From: Shewanella gelidii
GTDB taxonomy: Bacteria; Pseudomonadota; Gammaproteobacteria; Enterobacterales; Shewanellaceae
DNA: 64,000 nt
Assembly: GCF_014647855.1 (NCBI RefSeq)
Contig: NZ_BMPZ01000010.1
Coordinates: 62,001-126,000 of the forward strand
Reading direction: 5' to 3'
Shown: positions 35,182 to 45,194 of the stretch, piece by piece
Layout: the number at the start of each line of letters is the position of its first letter
Position numbering within the stretch: position 1 is the first letter of the stretch
Translations under genes and position numbers: made by a program
The notes under the pieces: generated by a model
Seen by the model: the letters and a program-made list of their open reading frames with translations, nothing else
Told to the model about the DNA's origin: nothing
The model's database searches: none

Positions 35182-35838
35182 ATGACAAAAATTATCTATC
35201 AATGTTTTTTATGGATCAGCTTATTGCTGGTCAGCTGGGCAACAACTGCCGCCAACATTGCGACTGTTACATTAGAAAATGGCGCAACCGTCGTGCTTAA
35301 AGATGACTTTACTTGGGAGTACGTCATCCTCACAAAGCCCTCCCAACCAGAGTCCCAAGTGACACCTGCGATTGCAGTTGCACCTCAAGCGTCCGTAAGC
35401 CCAAGGTCCGGACAAGAAACCCCACCAGCGGCAACGCCGACAAATCAGGCCCCCCACGCTAGTGATATTCAGCCTATGAGTGCAGACCACTTATTGCAAT
35501 CAGGGTTGCTGGCAAGTGCCGCCAAAGATGGCGTCAAAGTGCGTTATGAAAAGTCGACATGGCGTGATGATGAACTCGGGATGCAATTTGAGCTTGCAAG
35601 CAACAACTCTGATGGCGTCGTGACTGTCGAAGTAGAAGTAACCTTCTATGATGACGCGGGTCACCAACTTGACCAGCAAGTCATGAAAGCTTGGCAAGCG
35701 AGTTATCGCCAGCCAGAAACATACCTGCGCAAAGGGCAAACCCGTAGCAGCCGGATCATATGGGTTGAAGACATCGATAAGCGTCGTTGGAAAAAAGAAA
35801 TGCTCCGTTTAAAGGTGCTCGAAGTTGATACACGCTAG
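35182..35838 (+). CDS. DUF3157 family exported protein
   Basis: A 218-residue protein with a signal peptide (MTKIIYQCFLWISLLLVSWA, cleavage near TTAA). Next is a short beta motif TVTLENGATVVLKDDFTWEY. A Pro/Thr/Ala/Gln-rich linker of about 45 residues leads to a C-terminal domain (about 105-215) with LGMQFELASNNSDGVVTVEVEVTF-like strands (key parts LGMQFELA and VTVEVEVTFYD). DUF3157 proteins are found in Shewanella and Vibrio; function unknown. The ATG at 35182 has GAAGG upstream; the upstream TTG is disregarded. It is divergent from the MscS gene. Confidence 0.78.
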   Translation: MTKIIYQCFLWISLLLVSWATTAANIATVTLENGATVVLKDDFTWEYVILTKPSQPESQVTPAIAVAPQASVSPRSGQETPPAATPTNQAPHASDIQPMSADHLLQSGLLASAAKDGVKVRYEKSTWRDDELGMQFELASNNSDGVVTVEVEVTFYDDAGHQLDQQVMKAWQASYRQPETYLRKGQTRSSRIIWVEDIDKRRWKKEMLRLKVLEVDTR

Positions 35839-35861
35839 CCACACAACGAACGCCCTCTAGT

Positions 35862-35879
35862 GGCCTGCTAACGCAGGCC
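35862..35879 (+). terminator. GC-rich hairpin between convergent DUF3157 and thioesterase genes
   Basis: GGCCTGC-TAAC-GCAGGCC is a perfect seven-base stem with a tetraloop placed between the two convergent stops. There is no proper T-run, so termination strength is doubtful. Confidence 0.5.
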
Positions 35880-35904
35880 TCATCGTGTGACAGATACAAG
35901 CATC

Positions 35905-36375
35905 TCACGACAGAGTCATCGTCTCGGGCATTTTTACAGCAATAACCTGCCCCTTCGCACAGACGACACCGTCGGCAGTTAACTGAATATCAACGACCAC
36001 CTTTTTAGCTTTCACCTCAAGAATGGTCCCCACCAACTGCAATGGCACTCCCATTGGCGTTGGCGCAAGATAATCGACGTGCAATGCTGCGGTTACAAAC
36101 CGTAACGCCGGTAAACTCCCGAGCGCCCGACCTTCTGCTTGATAGGCAGCGGCTGCAGCGCTACCCGTTCCGTGACAATCAATTAAAGAGGCAAGTAAGC
36201 CGCCATATACAAATCCCGGAATCGCTGTATATTTTTCATCAGGCGTGTAATGGGCAATTGTTTGTTCCCCCTGCCAATAACTTTTTAGCTGATGACCTTG
36301 CGGGTTATTTCGTCCACAACCAAAACAGTGGCTTAATTCATCTGGATAACTATCTTGAAATGCAATTGTTTCCAT
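35905..36375 (-). CDS. PaaI-type hotdog thioesterase
   Basis: A 156-residue cytoplasmic protein with the 4HBT/PaaI hotdog fold. FGCGRNNPQGHQL near residue 18 is typical of this group. The catalytic-helix region is VYGGLLASLIDCHGTGSAAAA near 57-77, with Asp/His as candidate active residues; RFVTAALHVDYLAPTPMG follows near 92. Such enzymes hydrolyse acyl-CoA or aryl-CoA thioesters; the substrate cannot be given. It is a single gene convergent with the DUF3157 gene. Confidence 0.85.
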   Translation of the reverse strand: METIAFQDSYPDELSHCFGCGRNNPQGHQLKSYWQGEQTIAHYTPDEKYTAIPGFVYGGLLASLIDCHGTGSAAAAAYQAEGRALGSLPALRFVTAALHVDYLAPTPMGVPLQLVGTILEVKAKKVVVDIQLTADGVVCAKGQVIAVKMPETMTLS

Positions 36376-36496
36376 GGGGCTTCTCTGTTGGATAACTAAG
36401 CTCCACCCTAAAAGAGAGTGAACACTTGAACAACACAGACAATGGTCTTAATCCAGAAGTTAACAACCTAAATTACCATGAATAGATCGCGACAAA

Positions 36497-36518
36497 AAAA
36501 GGAGCCGAAGCTCCTTTT
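36497..36518 (-). terminator. Intrinsic terminator of the chemoreceptor gene
   Basis: AAAAGGAGC-CGAA-GCTCCTTTT is a nine-base perfect stem with a tetraloop. On the minus strand it ends in a T-run (A-run from 36494), about 45 bases after the chemoreceptor stop. Confidence 0.86.
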
Positions 36519-36562
36519 CATCCCATAAAGAATGTCATTCACCTAATCTTACCCACGCCAAA

Positions 36563-38239
36563 CTACACCTTAAATTGAGACAACTGCTGCGCGAGCGTTT
36601 CACTTACGTGATTCAAAGACTCACAGGTTTCAACAGTATTGGCCACTTGTGTCGTGGTGATATGACCCAACTCATTAATCTGGATAATCCGCTGATTCAG
36701 CTCATCCGTCACCGAAGTTTGCTCTTTGGCAGCATTGGCAATTTGAGTATTCATTTCTGTAACCGTATGCATTGAGCCTGTAATTGCATCCAACGAGTCG
36801 CTCGCTAATTGTGCATCGCTAAGTGTACTCGCACTGGCAGCATGACTAGACTCCATAGCCGTCACGGCTTGCTTAGTTAACGACTGAATTTCATCAATAA
36901 TGTTTCGAATATCTTTCGTGCTGCTCTCTGCTTTGGCGGCTAAAGAACGAACCTCGTCTGCAACGACCGCAAAACCACGGCCTTGCTCTCCAGCGCGCGC
37001 CGCTTCAATCGCCGCATTGAGAGCCAATAAGTTTGTTTGCTCAGATACCGATTGGATCACATTGACGACCGAATAAATTGCAGTGGATTTTTGATTCAGC
37101 GTATCAATAACCGCAACGGCACCTTGCACCTCACTCGCCAAGCCTGACACAGAGTTCAATGCATTATTGACGACTTGTTTGCCTGAGTCTGCATGCTGAT
37201 TCACTTCAACAGCAGCATCTTCTGCACCAATAGCATTTTGGGCGACATCTTGAGACGTCACGCTCATCTGGTTAATCGCTGTCGCGATTTGTTCAACTTC
37301 TTGTTGCTGATCAATCAATGCACTGTTGCCATCGTTCATGGCTTGCAGCGTTTGATTCGAGGCCAGTTGAAGCTCTTCCATGGATTGTCCAACTTCTATC
37401 AGTAGTTGTTGGATTTTCTCCACAAAGCGATTAAAGGCCCCCGCAATCAAGGCCATTTCATCTTTGCTACCACTTTCTAATCGCTGAGTCAGATCGCCAT
37501 CGCCGTCAGCAATATCTTGCATCAAACTCACTGTATTATTGATAGGCAACACAATCGCGCGAATCAACATATAAATGACAAAGGCTGCAAAGGCTGCCAC
37601 CAGCACTAACGAAGTGACAAAAGAAGTTTGTTGCCACTTCACTTCCACCAGAGCTTCAGCGGCTAATGCTTCAATTTCATCACTGGTTTTTTTAGTGGAT
37701 TGGCTTACGGCAACCTGCTCTTGCAAAAAGCTATTCAACTTAGAGACTTGAACGGCTTCAGCTGACAATTGATTGCTAAATTCATCCATGTTTTTTGACG
37801 ATTCAACAATGTTTATCAGCGCTTCACGCCGCAAACGCTCACTGATATCCCCAATTTCATCACTAACTTCTTCCAAAATAGACAGCGATTCGTCGTCATA
37901 TACATCTTCGGAAAGTTCTTCAATCGTTTCGATGAGCTCCGCCAAAGTCGAATTAATATCATCGACCTTGGCAGATATAAGCTTTGTGCGTTGGTTGGCT
38001 TTTTTAATGCCATCGACAATTTGCAACATGTCAGCATTCACAATGCCCAGCTTTTCACTACCCTGTGCTGAACCTTGCGTTGTTTTTTCAGCACTTTGCG
38101 CACTGCTCTCGGCAGCAACAACAACCTGCTCAAAACGATGTGCTAAACCACCATAGGACATCATCGCCCCTATACTAATGCCAAGGAGTAACACACACAG
38201 TAAAGCACCACTGGCATATAACTTTGTTTTAATTAGCAT
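36563..38239 (-). CDS. Methyl-accepting chemotaxis protein
   Basis: A 558-residue transmembrane chemoreceptor. The start at ATG 38239 has GGGAG six bases upstream. Domains: a first membrane helix near residues 4-26; a periplasmic, largely helical, acidic region near 27-190 with the cluster [20 protein letters not shown]; a second helix near 198-218; a HAMP domain ([20 protein letters not shown]) near 220-275; and the signalling coiled coil with the hairpin tip [20 protein letters not shown] near 395-414. It ends [10 protein letters not shown] without a CheR-docking pentapeptide. It lies 43 bases downstream of a periplasmic PilJ-domain protein gene, suggesting indirect ligand sensing. CheA/CheW contacts are inferred from the conserved tip. 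Confidence 0.93.
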   Translation of the reverse strand: MLIKTKLYASGALLCVLLLGISIGAMMSYGGLAHRFEQVVVAAESSAQSAEKTTQGSAQGSEKLGIVNADMLQIVDGIKKANQRTKLISAKVDDINSTLAELIETIEELSEDVYDDESLSILEEVSDEIGDISERLRREALINIVESSKNMDEFSNQLSAEAVQVSKLNSFLQEQVAVSQSTKKTSDEIEALAAEALVEVKWQQTSFVTSLVLVAAFAAFVIYMLIRAIVLPINNTVSLMQDIADGDGDLTQRLESGSKDEMALIAGAFNRFVEKIQQLLIEVGQSMEELQLASNQTLQAMNDGNSALIDQQQEVEQIATAINQMSVTSQDVAQNAIGAEDAAVEVNQHADSGKQVVNNALNSVSGLASEVQGAVAVIDTLNQKSTAIYSVVNVIQSVSEQTNLLALNAAIEAARAGEQGRGFAVVADEVRSLAAKAESSTKDIRNIIDEIQSLTKQAVTAMESSHAASASTLSDAQLASDSLDAITGSMHTVTEMNTQIANAAKEQTSVTDELNQRIIQINELGHITTTQVANTVETCESLNHVSETLAQQLSQFKV

Positions 38240-38282
38240 AAGGGCTCCCAAACCAATCCTTTAACAACCACTGACCATCAAA

Positions 38283-39179
38283 CTATTTCGCAGCTTCTTT
38301 CTCATATAACTTAACTGCCGCGTTCATTTGCTTCAAAAGCGGTAAGTTCGACGCTGCAACCTGGTTAATTTGCTCAGCTGAAAGGGCGGTTGTTTTATAG
38401 TCAGCACCTTTTTCCACCAGTGGCTTAAACTTCACCCACAAGCCGCTCACAACTTCCAATTGATCAAGGATATGTTGTGGTTTTGTCCCCGGAAGACCCA
38501 ACACCTCATCACCGTCTTTTAGGCCTTTCAAGGTGCGGTCAAACAAAGAGTAGGTTTCAAGAAGGTTTAACTTATTTTTTTCAACATCATGGCCCAGCGC
38601 AATCAAGAAAAATTCTTTGCTCATTTTTTGCGACAACATCCGCTGCTTCCCGGATAAGTTGAGCGTTGCAGCCAAACCTGGCGCGGCTTCTAGGCCACTT
38701 TTCTTGGCTTCTTTCTCATAAAGACCAACGGCTTTGTTCATCTGTTTTAACAAAGGTAGGTTTTTTGCAGCAATCGTAGATAACTGTTCTTGGCTGACTG
38801 CTTTTGAAGCTGTGATAGCTTGAATTGCTGGGTAAAACTCTGCCCAAATGCCAGCAACCTTATCCAGTTGACGCACAATGCGCTTGCTATCCGTTGCGGG
38901 TAATCCCAACGAACTATCGCCATCTTTAAGACCTTTTAGAGTCTTATCAAATAATGCCGAAGTGCCAGCTAGGTTTTTTAAGTTTTTCTCTGCATCAACA
39001 TTCAAGGCGATCAAGGCAACTTCCTTGGTCATTTTCTGAGTCAGCATTCGCTGCTTGCCAGAAAGGTTCAATATCACCCCATAATCTGCAGCGGAAGGTG
39101 CAGCATAACAAGCCGTCACACTAGCAAGAGCCAGTCCACACAATACAAACAAGCGAACAACCAAATTGTAAAGCTTCAT
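38283..39179 (-). CDS. Periplasmic tandem PilJ-type sensor domain protein
   Basis: A 298-residue exported protein made of two copies of the PilJ/type IV pili chemotaxis-transducer N-terminal domain. A signal peptide (LFVLCGLALASVTACYA, cleavage near residue 27) is followed by repeat 1, near 36-145, starting LNLSGKQRMLTQKMTKE. Repeat 2, near 172-290, starts LNLSGKQRMLSQKMSKE. Both repeats share SLFDRTLKGLKDGD-like and LPLLKQMN phrases. No transmembrane or output domain is present, so the domain that is normally the outer part of a receptor is free in the periplasm. In nitrate sensors the equivalent P-box (RMLSQ) binds anions. It lies just upstream of a chemoreceptor gene; an adaptor role is inference. 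Confidence 0.85.
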   Translation of the reverse strand: MKLYNLVVRLFVLCGLALASVTACYAAPSAADYGVILNLSGKQRMLTQKMTKEVALIALNVDAEKNLKNLAGTSALFDKTLKGLKDGDSSLGLPATDSKRIVRQLDKVAGIWAEFYPAIQAITASKAVSQEQLSTIAAKNLPLLKQMNKAVGLYEKEAKKSGLEAAPGLAATLNLSGKQRMLSQKMSKEFFLIALGHDVEKNKLNLLETYSLFDRTLKGLKDGDEVLGLPGTKPQHILDQLEVVSGLWVKFKPLVEKGADYKTTALSAEQINQVAASNLPLLKQMNAAVKLYEKEAAK

Positions 39180-39515
39180 CGTTAGCGCCTCTCTTTGTTA
39201 ATTCAATCCTATTGATTTAAATAAAAACTATAGTTCATAAAACTCTAATGCGACTTTTGATTTACAAAAATCATAGCTAGCATATACCAAGCTATCGGCG
39301 AGGTTATTTGAAACATTAGGTCTAAAACTCAAATTGCGACTTTGCTTACAAATCAAAGGGATTACCTAAATATTTAGCAGAATTTGAGTGACATCCCTAT
39401 AGGAGATAAGTAGGAGGCGCGAAAGCCGATGAACAATCGAACAATTGGCATAAAAAACAGCCGCCCCTTTGCATAAGAAACAGCTGCTATAGAGTACCTT
39501 GAAAAATTATCGCTT
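39180..39515. other. Gap between hutH and the PilJ-domain gene
   Basis: 336 bases with no supported gene. It should hold the minus-strand promoter of the PilJ-protein/chemoreceptor pair on the left, in a very AT-rich stretch at 39190-39360. A weak terminator for the hut operon lies on the right. Confidence 0.5.
39456..39488 (-). terminator. Weak terminator candidate after hutH
   Basis: On the minus strand AGCAGCT (39488-39482) can pair with GGCTGTT (39462-39456) with two G-U pairs, followed by a six-T run. The loop is long (19 bases), so it is only a candidate. Confidence 0.4.
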
Positions 39516-41057
39516 TTAACAAGGCTGGCTTGGCAGAACCCCTTTTGGCAAATATAGAGTATAGCTGCCACTCGCAATGAGTTTCGTTGCGAGCGCGATA
39601 TCAGGACCAAAATAACGGTCTCGGTCATAATAGGCAACCAATTCTCTCAGTTCCGCCTTTGCCGATGCAATCGCCGGGCTTGGCTGGTGCGGCCGACGAA
39701 AATCAAGCCCTTGTGCTGCGGCCAGTAACTCAATAGCTAAAATACCTTGAGTGTTTTCTACCATTTCCCGCAATCGCCGGGCAGCGAACGTTGCCATGGA
39801 GACATGATCTTCTTGGTTTGCTGACGTCGGTAAACTGTCTACAGAGGCTGGGTGCGCATAGGTTTTATTTTCTGATGCCAACGCTGCGGCGGTAACCTGC
39901 GCAATCATAAAGCCAGAGTTTACGCCGCCATTATCGACCAAAAAGGGCGGTAAATTCGACAAACTAGAATCAATCAACAAGGCGATTCGTCGCTCAGCAA
40001 TTGCACCGAGTTCCGCAATCGCGATTGCCAAATTATCTGCGGCCATAGCCACTGGCTCTGCATGAAAATTGCCACCAGAAATAATGTCACCACTATCGGC
40101 AAACACGAGCGGGTTATCCGTGACGCCATTGGCTTCGATTTGAAGTACATCTGCTGCCTGACGAATTTGTCCTAAACAAGCGCCCAACACTTGCGGCTGA
40201 CAGCGCAAAGAGTATGGGTCTTGTACTTTGTCACAACCCGCATGGCTTTCGCAGATCTCTGAACTGTCTCCCAATAAGTGCCGAAATACGCGCGCAGAAT
40301 CAATTTGTCCTTGCTGGCCTCGAACTGCGTGAATCCGATCATCAAAAGGACTGCGGCTCCCCATTGCCGCCTCCACACTCATCGCACCAACAACGGCTGC
40401 GCAGGCGTACAAATCTTCACTGCGAAAAAGCCCTTCAAGCGCAAATGCTGTCGAAGCTTGTGTGCCATTTAACAGCGCGAGGCCTTCTTTCGCGGCGAGT
40501 GCTAGAGGCTCTAGCCCTGCAATTTTAAGCCCTTCTTTTGCTGAAAGGACTTGGCCTTGATAACGAACCTGCCCTTCGCCAATAATCGGTAAGCTCATAT
40601 GCGCCAGCGGCGCCAAATCGCCAGAAGCCCCAACAGAGCCCTTTTCAGGCACACACGGATAGACTTGCTTATTCAACAACTGGATTAGAAACTGAATCAC
40701 GCTCAAGCGGATGCCAGAATAACCTCGGCTAAGCGAGTTTATCTTAAGCACCATCATTAAACGCACCGTATCATCCGGCATAAACTGCCCAATACCCGCT
40801 GCGTGCGACAGTACAATTGACCGTTGTAATAACTCTAAATCTTGCGGAGCAATTTTAGTATTCGCCAACAGCCCAAAGCCCGTATTAATTCCATAAACCG
40901 TGCGTTGCTCATCTAACACTTGCTGCACCATCTGAGCGCTTTGCTCAATTGCCGGCAACGCTTTATCTGCCAAGGAAAGCGTCACAGGGCTTTGGCTAAT
41001 CGCACGCAATTGCTTTAATGTAAGCAGCCCAGGCTGAAGCTCTAAGCTATCCATCAC
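39516..41057 (-). CDS. hutH: HutH, histidine ammonia-lyase
   Basis: HutH deaminates L-histidine to urocanate, the first step of histidine breakdown. The 513-residue protein carries the Ala-Ser-Gly that cyclises to the MIO prosthetic group in [14 protein letters not shown] near residues 142-144. Other visible motifs are YGINTGFG near 54, [11 protein letters not shown] near 196 and [13 protein letters not shown] near 415. Length fits the family (about 510). The start ATG overlaps the hutU stop by 4 bases (ATGA), so translation is coupled. It is the last gene of hutC-hutU-hutH. Regulation by HutC is likely through the operator at 43597-43614. Confidence 0.96.
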   Translation of the reverse strand: MMDSLELQPGLLTLKQLRAISQSPVTLSLADKALPAIEQSAQMVQQVLDEQRTVYGINTGFGLLANTKIAPQDLELLQRSIVLSHAAGIGQFMPDDTVRLMMVLKINSLSRGYSGIRLSVIQFLIQLLNKQVYPCVPEKGSVGASGDLAPLAHMSLPIIGEGQVRYQGQVLSAKEGLKIAGLEPLALAAKEGLALLNGTQASTAFALEGLFRSEDLYACAAVVGAMSVEAAMGSRSPFDDRIHAVRGQQGQIDSARVFRHLLGDSSEICESHAGCDKVQDPYSLRCQPQVLGACLGQIRQAADVLQIEANGVTDNPLVFADSGDIISGGNFHAEPVAMAADNLAIAIAELGAIAERRIALLIDSSLSNLPPFLVDNGGVNSGFMIAQVTAAALASENKTYAHPASVDSLPTSANQEDHVSMATFAARRLREMVENTQGILAIELLAAAQGLDFRRPHQPSPAIASAKAELRELVAYYDRDRYFGPDIALATKLIASGSYTLYLPKGVLPSQPC

Positions 41058-42727
41058 TTCCCCTCCATCATCGGCAGGTCTAATCCTTGCGCGCGCGCAC
41101 AGCGCTGCGCGATATCATATCCTGCATCGGCGTGGCGCATGACGCCGGTTGCGGGATCATTCCAAAGAACACGCCCGACACGCTCTGCAGCCGCTTCGGT
41201 TCCATCACAAACAATGACGACACCAGAATGTTGACTAAAGCCCATACCGACCCCACCACCATGATGCAAAGACACCCAGGTTGCGCCACTTGCAGTGTTC
41301 AATAGTGCATTCAATAAAGGCCAATCTGAAACGGCATCAGAGCCATCCATCATGGACTCAGTCTCACGATTGGGGCTTGCCACAGAGCCTGAGTCTAAAT
41401 GATCTCGACCAATCACAACCGGTGCTGACAGTTCTCCAGACTGAACCATTTCATTAAATGCCAATGCTAGCCTCGCCCTATCTTCGAGACCTACCCAACA
41501 AATCCTTGCCGGCAAACCTTGAAAAGCAATACGCTCACGGGCCATGTCCAACCAGTTATGGAGCTGTGGATTATCAGGGATCAGCTCTTTCACCTTCGCA
41601 TCGGTTTTATAGATATCCTCAGGATCACCAGAAAGGGCAGCCCAGCGAAATGGGCCGATGCCCTCGCAAAATAGAGGGCGAATATAAGCAGGGACAAACC
41701 CCGGAAAATCAAAAGCATTTTCCACCCCCTCTTCAAACGCCATCTGCCGAATATTGTTACCATAATCTAAAGTCGCGGCGCCGCGTTCTTGCAACATCAA
41801 CATCGCTTTAACTTGTACCGCCATGGATGCCTTTGCAGCCATCACAACCGCATCTTCATCTTCAAGGCGGAGCTTTGTGGCTTGTTCAAGGGTCCAGCCT
41901 TGGGGCAGGTAACCGTTTAATGGATCATGGGCCGAGGTTTGATCGGTAACAACGTCCGGCGTAATCCCCCTTTCAACAAGTTCAGAAAAAACATCCGCAG
42001 CATTCGCCACCAAACCAATGGAAACAGGCGTTCCTTGTGTTTCAGCTGTGGTCATCATCGCCAATGCTTCATCTAGAGTGTGGGCTTTTTTATCGACATA
42101 GCGAGTTCGCAAGCGAAAATCAATACGGGTTTCATCGACTTCACAAACCAGAACAGAAAAACCTGCCATTGTTCCCGCAAGAGACTGCGCCCCGCCCATG
42201 CCACCAAGGCCACCAGTAAGGATCCACTTTCCTTGAGCAATACCATTAAAATGCTTACGCGCAACCGCCGCAAACGTCTCATAGGTTCCCTGCACAATGC
42301 CTTGCGTCCCAATGTAAATCCAAGAACCTGCGGTCATCTGCCCATACATGGCCAAGCCTTGCTTATCGAGCTCATTGAAGTGTTGCCAGTTTGCCCAATG
42401 GGGAACTAAATTTGAGTTCGCAATGAGTACTCGCGGTGCGTTTTGATGGGTTTTAAATACACCAACAGGCTTACCAGATTGAACCAAAAGAGTTTCGTCA
42501 TCTTCTAAGCGCTGCAATGTTTCGATGATTTTGTCGTAGCATTGCCAGTCTCTTGCGGCTCGTCCAATCCCGCCGTATACCACGAGGTCTTCGGGGCGCT
42601 CGGCGACATCTGGATGTAAATTATTCATTAGCATTCGCATTGGCGCTTCTGTAAGCCAGCTTTTGCAACTGAGTTCGCGGCCATGGGGCGCAATAATTTG
42701 GCGGCTAGGATCATGTCGGTTGTTCAT
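41054..42727 (-). CDS. hutU: HutU, urocanate hydratase
   Basis: HutU converts urocanate to imidazolonepropionate with tightly bound NAD. The product (557 residues from the ATG at 42727, with AGAGGGA upstream; the in-frame ATG at 42745 lies above that ribosome site) shows [12 protein letters not shown] near 52. Also visible are [16 protein letters not shown] near 170-185, [17 protein letters not shown] near 315, and the C-terminal [16 protein letters not shown] near 490, which contains conserved active-site residues. Length matches the family (about 555). It lies 69 bases downstream of hutC and overlaps hutH, forming the second step of the same pathway. Confidence 0.96.
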   Translation of the reverse strand: MNNRHDPSRQIIAPHGRELSCKSWLTEAPMRMLMNNLHPDVAERPEDLVVYGGIGRAARDWQCYDKIIETLQRLEDDETLLVQSGKPVGVFKTHQNAPRVLIANSNLVPHWANWQHFNELDKQGLAMYGQMTAGSWIYIGTQGIVQGTYETFAAVARKHFNGIAQGKWILTGGLGGMGGAQSLAGTMAGFSVLVCEVDETRIDFRLRTRYVDKKAHTLDEALAMMTTAETQGTPVSIGLVANAADVFSELVERGITPDVVTDQTSAHDPLNGYLPQGWTLEQATKLRLEDEDAVVMAAKASMAVQVKAMLMLQERGAATLDYGNNIRQMAFEEGVENAFDFPGFVPAYIRPLFCEGIGPFRWAALSGDPEDIYKTDAKVKELIPDNPQLHNWLDMARERIAFQGLPARICWVGLEDRARLALAFNEMVQSGELSAPVVIGRDHLDSGSVASPNRETESMMDGSDAVSDWPLLNALLNTASGATWVSLHHGGGVGMGFSQHSGVVIVCDGTEAAAERVGRVLWNDPATGVMRHADAGYDIAQRCARAQGLDLPMMEGK

Positions 42728-42796
42728 GTTTATTCCCTCTTTCAAGCTGGCTTATTCGGCAAATGAATCGTGGTGAATTCAAGTCTTTTGTTGTCG

Positions 42797-43501
42797 CTAA
42801 ATCTGAATTTGGCCACCCAAACGAAAACGGCTACCAGGGTGAAGGAGTCTTGCAAAACTCACTGCACCTTGGCTCGACCAAGTGCGTCGCGTAATCAGTA
42901 AACAGGGCTCAGTTGAGTCGATCGCTAATTGCTGCTGCTGGCGCGGTGACGCGGTCACTGCCTCGACTGTGTGTTGCCCTTGGGTTAGCGGTGCTATGCG
43001 CGATAAATATTCATGGGGCGTTTGCGCCTGAAAATCTTGTTGTAAATACTCTGGAATTAACAACGGATTGACATAGCGCTCTTCCAGTTGAATCGGCTCC
43101 CCTTGCTCGGCATGCACCAGCAATGAGAAAAATACAGAAACTCCCTCTTCTAAACCAAGAGCGATTGCTGTAGCGGCATCTGCTGGGATACGTTGCAACT
43201 GCAATTGAGTCACACTATAGCCATGACCTCTTTGCATAATTTCGTCGGCAATATTTCGAATTGCCATCATTGAAGACTGGGATTTCAGTTCACTCACGAA
43301 GGTTCCTAAACCTTGTGAGCGCACCAACACGCCCGCTTCACATAGCTCTGTCACAGCACGCCTTGCTGTCATGCGGCTACAATTAAACTGAGTAGCAAAC
43401 TCATTTTCGGACGGAAGGCGTTGATGTGCAGGCCATAGCCCTTGCTCTATCTTCGCCGTAATATGCATTTTGATCTGGTGGTATTTCGCTTTACTCATCA
43501 A
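42797..43501 (-). CDS. hutC: HutC, histidine utilisation repressor
   Basis: A GntR-family repressor of 234 residues. The winged helix-turn-helix is at about residues 7-72 (RLPSENEFATQFNCSRMTAR) and the UTRA effector domain follows from about 95. HutC proteins release DNA when urocanate binds. A strong palindromic operator lies in the divergent region between hutC and hutI, 95 bases from the hutC start. hutC is followed by hutU and hutH on the same strand, so it would repress its own operon as well as hutI. The order hutI divergent from hutC-hutU-hutH is the one known in Shewanella. Confidence 0.93.
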   Translation of the reverse strand: MMSKAKYHQIKMHITAKIEQGLWPAHQRLPSENEFATQFNCSRMTARRAVTELCEAGVLVRSQGLGTFVSELKSQSSMMAIRNIADEIMQRGHGYSVTQLQLQRIPADAATAIALGLEEGVSVFFSLLVHAEQGEPIQLEERYVNPLLIPEYLQQDFQAQTPHEYLSRIAPLTQGQHTVEAVTASPRQQQQLAIDSTEPCLLITRRTWSSQGAVSFARLLHPGSRFRLGGQIQI

Positions 43502-43565
43502 CCTGACTCATTGAAAAGCAGCATGATTAGCTGCAAGGCTCTCTAAAAAGATTTCGTTTGGATTT

Positions 43566-43593
43566 TTGACCTGATTAAAAACCCCGCTATAAT
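43566..43593 (+). promoter_or_regulatory. Sigma-70 promoter of hutI
   Basis: A -35 TTGACC at 43566-43571 and a perfect -10 TATAAT at 43588-43593 with a 16-base spacer. Transcription would begin near 43600, inside the HutC operator, so repression by occlusion is expected. Confidence 0.75.
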
Positions 43594-43596
43594 CCT

Positions 43597-43614
43597 AGCT
43601 TGTATATACAAGCT
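43597..43614. promoter_or_regulatory. HutC operator, 18-base perfect palindrome
   Basis: AGCTTGTATATACAAGCT is perfectly symmetric and contains CTTGTATATACAAG, the type of site bound by HutC in other proteobacteria. It starts four bases after the hutI -10 box and lies between hutC and hutI, so it can control both directions. Confidence 0.85.
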
Positions 43615-43809
43615 TGTGCAAGTCACTTCATACTCGCAACCTGATGCGACTTGCAAAGCCAGAAAGTGTTCATGTTGATAGGCGTATTTCGAACAGGTGA
43701 GCGCTATTGATTCACATCGCCACAATCGAGCGTGTTTACGACTCTAAATCAGGCCAAAAACTCAGGGTGAACAAGATTTTGGTCAACGGATAAAAAAGGA
43801 AGGCAGCCC

Positions 43810-45051
43810 ATGTCGTCAGACCCAATGTTGTGGGACCAAGTCTGGATAGATATCAATATTGCAACCATGCAAGCCGATCATTCCGAGCCTTATGGGGCGA
43901 TTAAGGATGCTGCACTTGCTGTGAAAGGCGATAAAGTGGTGTGGGTGGGGGCTCGTCATGCATTGCCTAAATTCGACAGCCTGTCCACGCCCATTTTTCG
44001 TGGACGAGGGGGATGGATCACCCCAGGGCTTATCGATGCTCACACCCATTTAGTATTTGCGGGTAGTCGAGCTGATGAATTTGAAAAACGCCTACAAGGC
44101 GCAAGCTATCAAGAGATAGCGCAAGCAGGGGGCGGCATATTGTCCACCGTCCAAGCTTGTCGTCATGCTTCCGAATCAGAACTCTTTGAGCTAGGTAGGC
44201 AACGCCTGAACGCTCTTGCAAGAGAGGGGGTCACTACCGTCGAAATCAAGTCAGGGTATGGCCTCGATACAGCAACAGAATTAAAGCTGCTGCGTGTAGC
44301 AAGAGCGCTCGGTGAACATCATCACGTTGATGTTACAACCACATTCCTTGGTGCCCATGCTTTTCCCGCCGAATACCAAGATAATCCGAACGGCTATGTC
44401 GATCTCATTGTCGACGAAATGCTTCCGGCAGTGATTACAGCCAATCTGGCGGATGCCGTGGATGTCTTTTGCGAGTCTATCGCTTTTGACTTACAGCAAA
44501 CCAAACGTATCTTGCAAGCAGCAAAGGCTGCCGGACTTGGCATTAAGCTGCATGCAGAACAGCTTGCAAATCTAGGTGGCAGTGAACTTGCAGCCGAATT
44601 GAAAGCACTATCGGTTGACCATCTTGAGTACCTCGATGAAGCTGGCGTCAAAGCCTTACGTCAAAGTGGCACCTGTGCCACGCTGCTGCCGGGCGCTTTT
44701 TACTTTTTACGGGAGACACAACTGCCCCCCATCGATTTACTCCGTCAATATCAAGTTCCTATGGTGGTGGCTAGTGACTTTAATCCTGGCTCATCGCCTC
44801 TGTGTTCGAGCTTACTGATGCTCAATATGGCATGCACTTTAATGCGTTTAACACCGGAAGAAGCCTTATGTGGTATGACTCGCAATGCAGCAAAGGCACT
44901 GGGGCTTGAACAAACAATTGGTGTCATTGATGTTGGCATGCAAGCAGACTTTTGTTTGTGGGATATCGAAAGCCCTGCGGCACTTGCTTATAGCTATGGT
45001 GTAAATCCATGCCAGCAAGTGATTAAAAAGGGAGAGATAATCCCCCGATAA
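43810..45051 (+). CDS. hutI: HutI, imidazolonepropionase
   Basis: HutI opens 4-imidazolone-5-propionate to N-formimino-glutamate, the third step of histidine breakdown. The 413-residue metal-dependent amidohydrolase shows LIDAHTHLVFAGSRADEFE (HxH ligands near residues 78-80). Further motifs are TVEIKSGYGLD near 144, FLGAHAFP near 182 with its His, and KLHAEQLANLGG near 247. SDFNPGSSP near 323 carries the Asp ligand. The ATG at 43810 has AAGGAAGG upstream. It is divergent from the hutCUH operon and shares the HutC operator. The last pathway enzyme (HutG or HutF/HutG) is not in the window. Confidence 0.96.
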   Translation: MSSDPMLWDQVWIDINIATMQADHSEPYGAIKDAALAVKGDKVVWVGARHALPKFDSLSTPIFRGRGGWITPGLIDAHTHLVFAGSRADEFEKRLQGASYQEIAQAGGGILSTVQACRHASESELFELGRQRLNALAREGVTTVEIKSGYGLDTATELKLLRVARALGEHHHVDVTTTFLGAHAFPAEYQDNPNGYVDLIVDEMLPAVITANLADAVDVFCESIAFDLQQTKRILQAAKAAGLGIKLHAEQLANLGGSELAAELKALSVDHLEYLDEAGVKALRQSGTCATLLPGAFYFLRETQLPPIDLLRQYQVPMVVASDFNPGSSPLCSSLLMLNMACTLMRLTPEEALCGMTRNAAKALGLEQTIGVIDVGMQADFCLWDIESPAALAYSYGVNPCQQVIKKGEIIPR

Positions 45052-45194
45052 TTTAACAATTCAACGCTGAAAAGCTAGCCAAAGCCATGAATACAGCTTA
45101 GGATCGGAGTTAACTAGTCAATAAAATAGAAACCTGACTTGCCGCACAGTTTTTTACAAGGCGCCAGTAAGGGTTATTGGAGAATCTGAATATT

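Noticed and set aside
37773-38156. Ser-rich plus-strand frame over the chemoreceptor gene
   Set aside because: Serine-rich low-complexity sequence is the mirror of the acidic helical region of the receptor.
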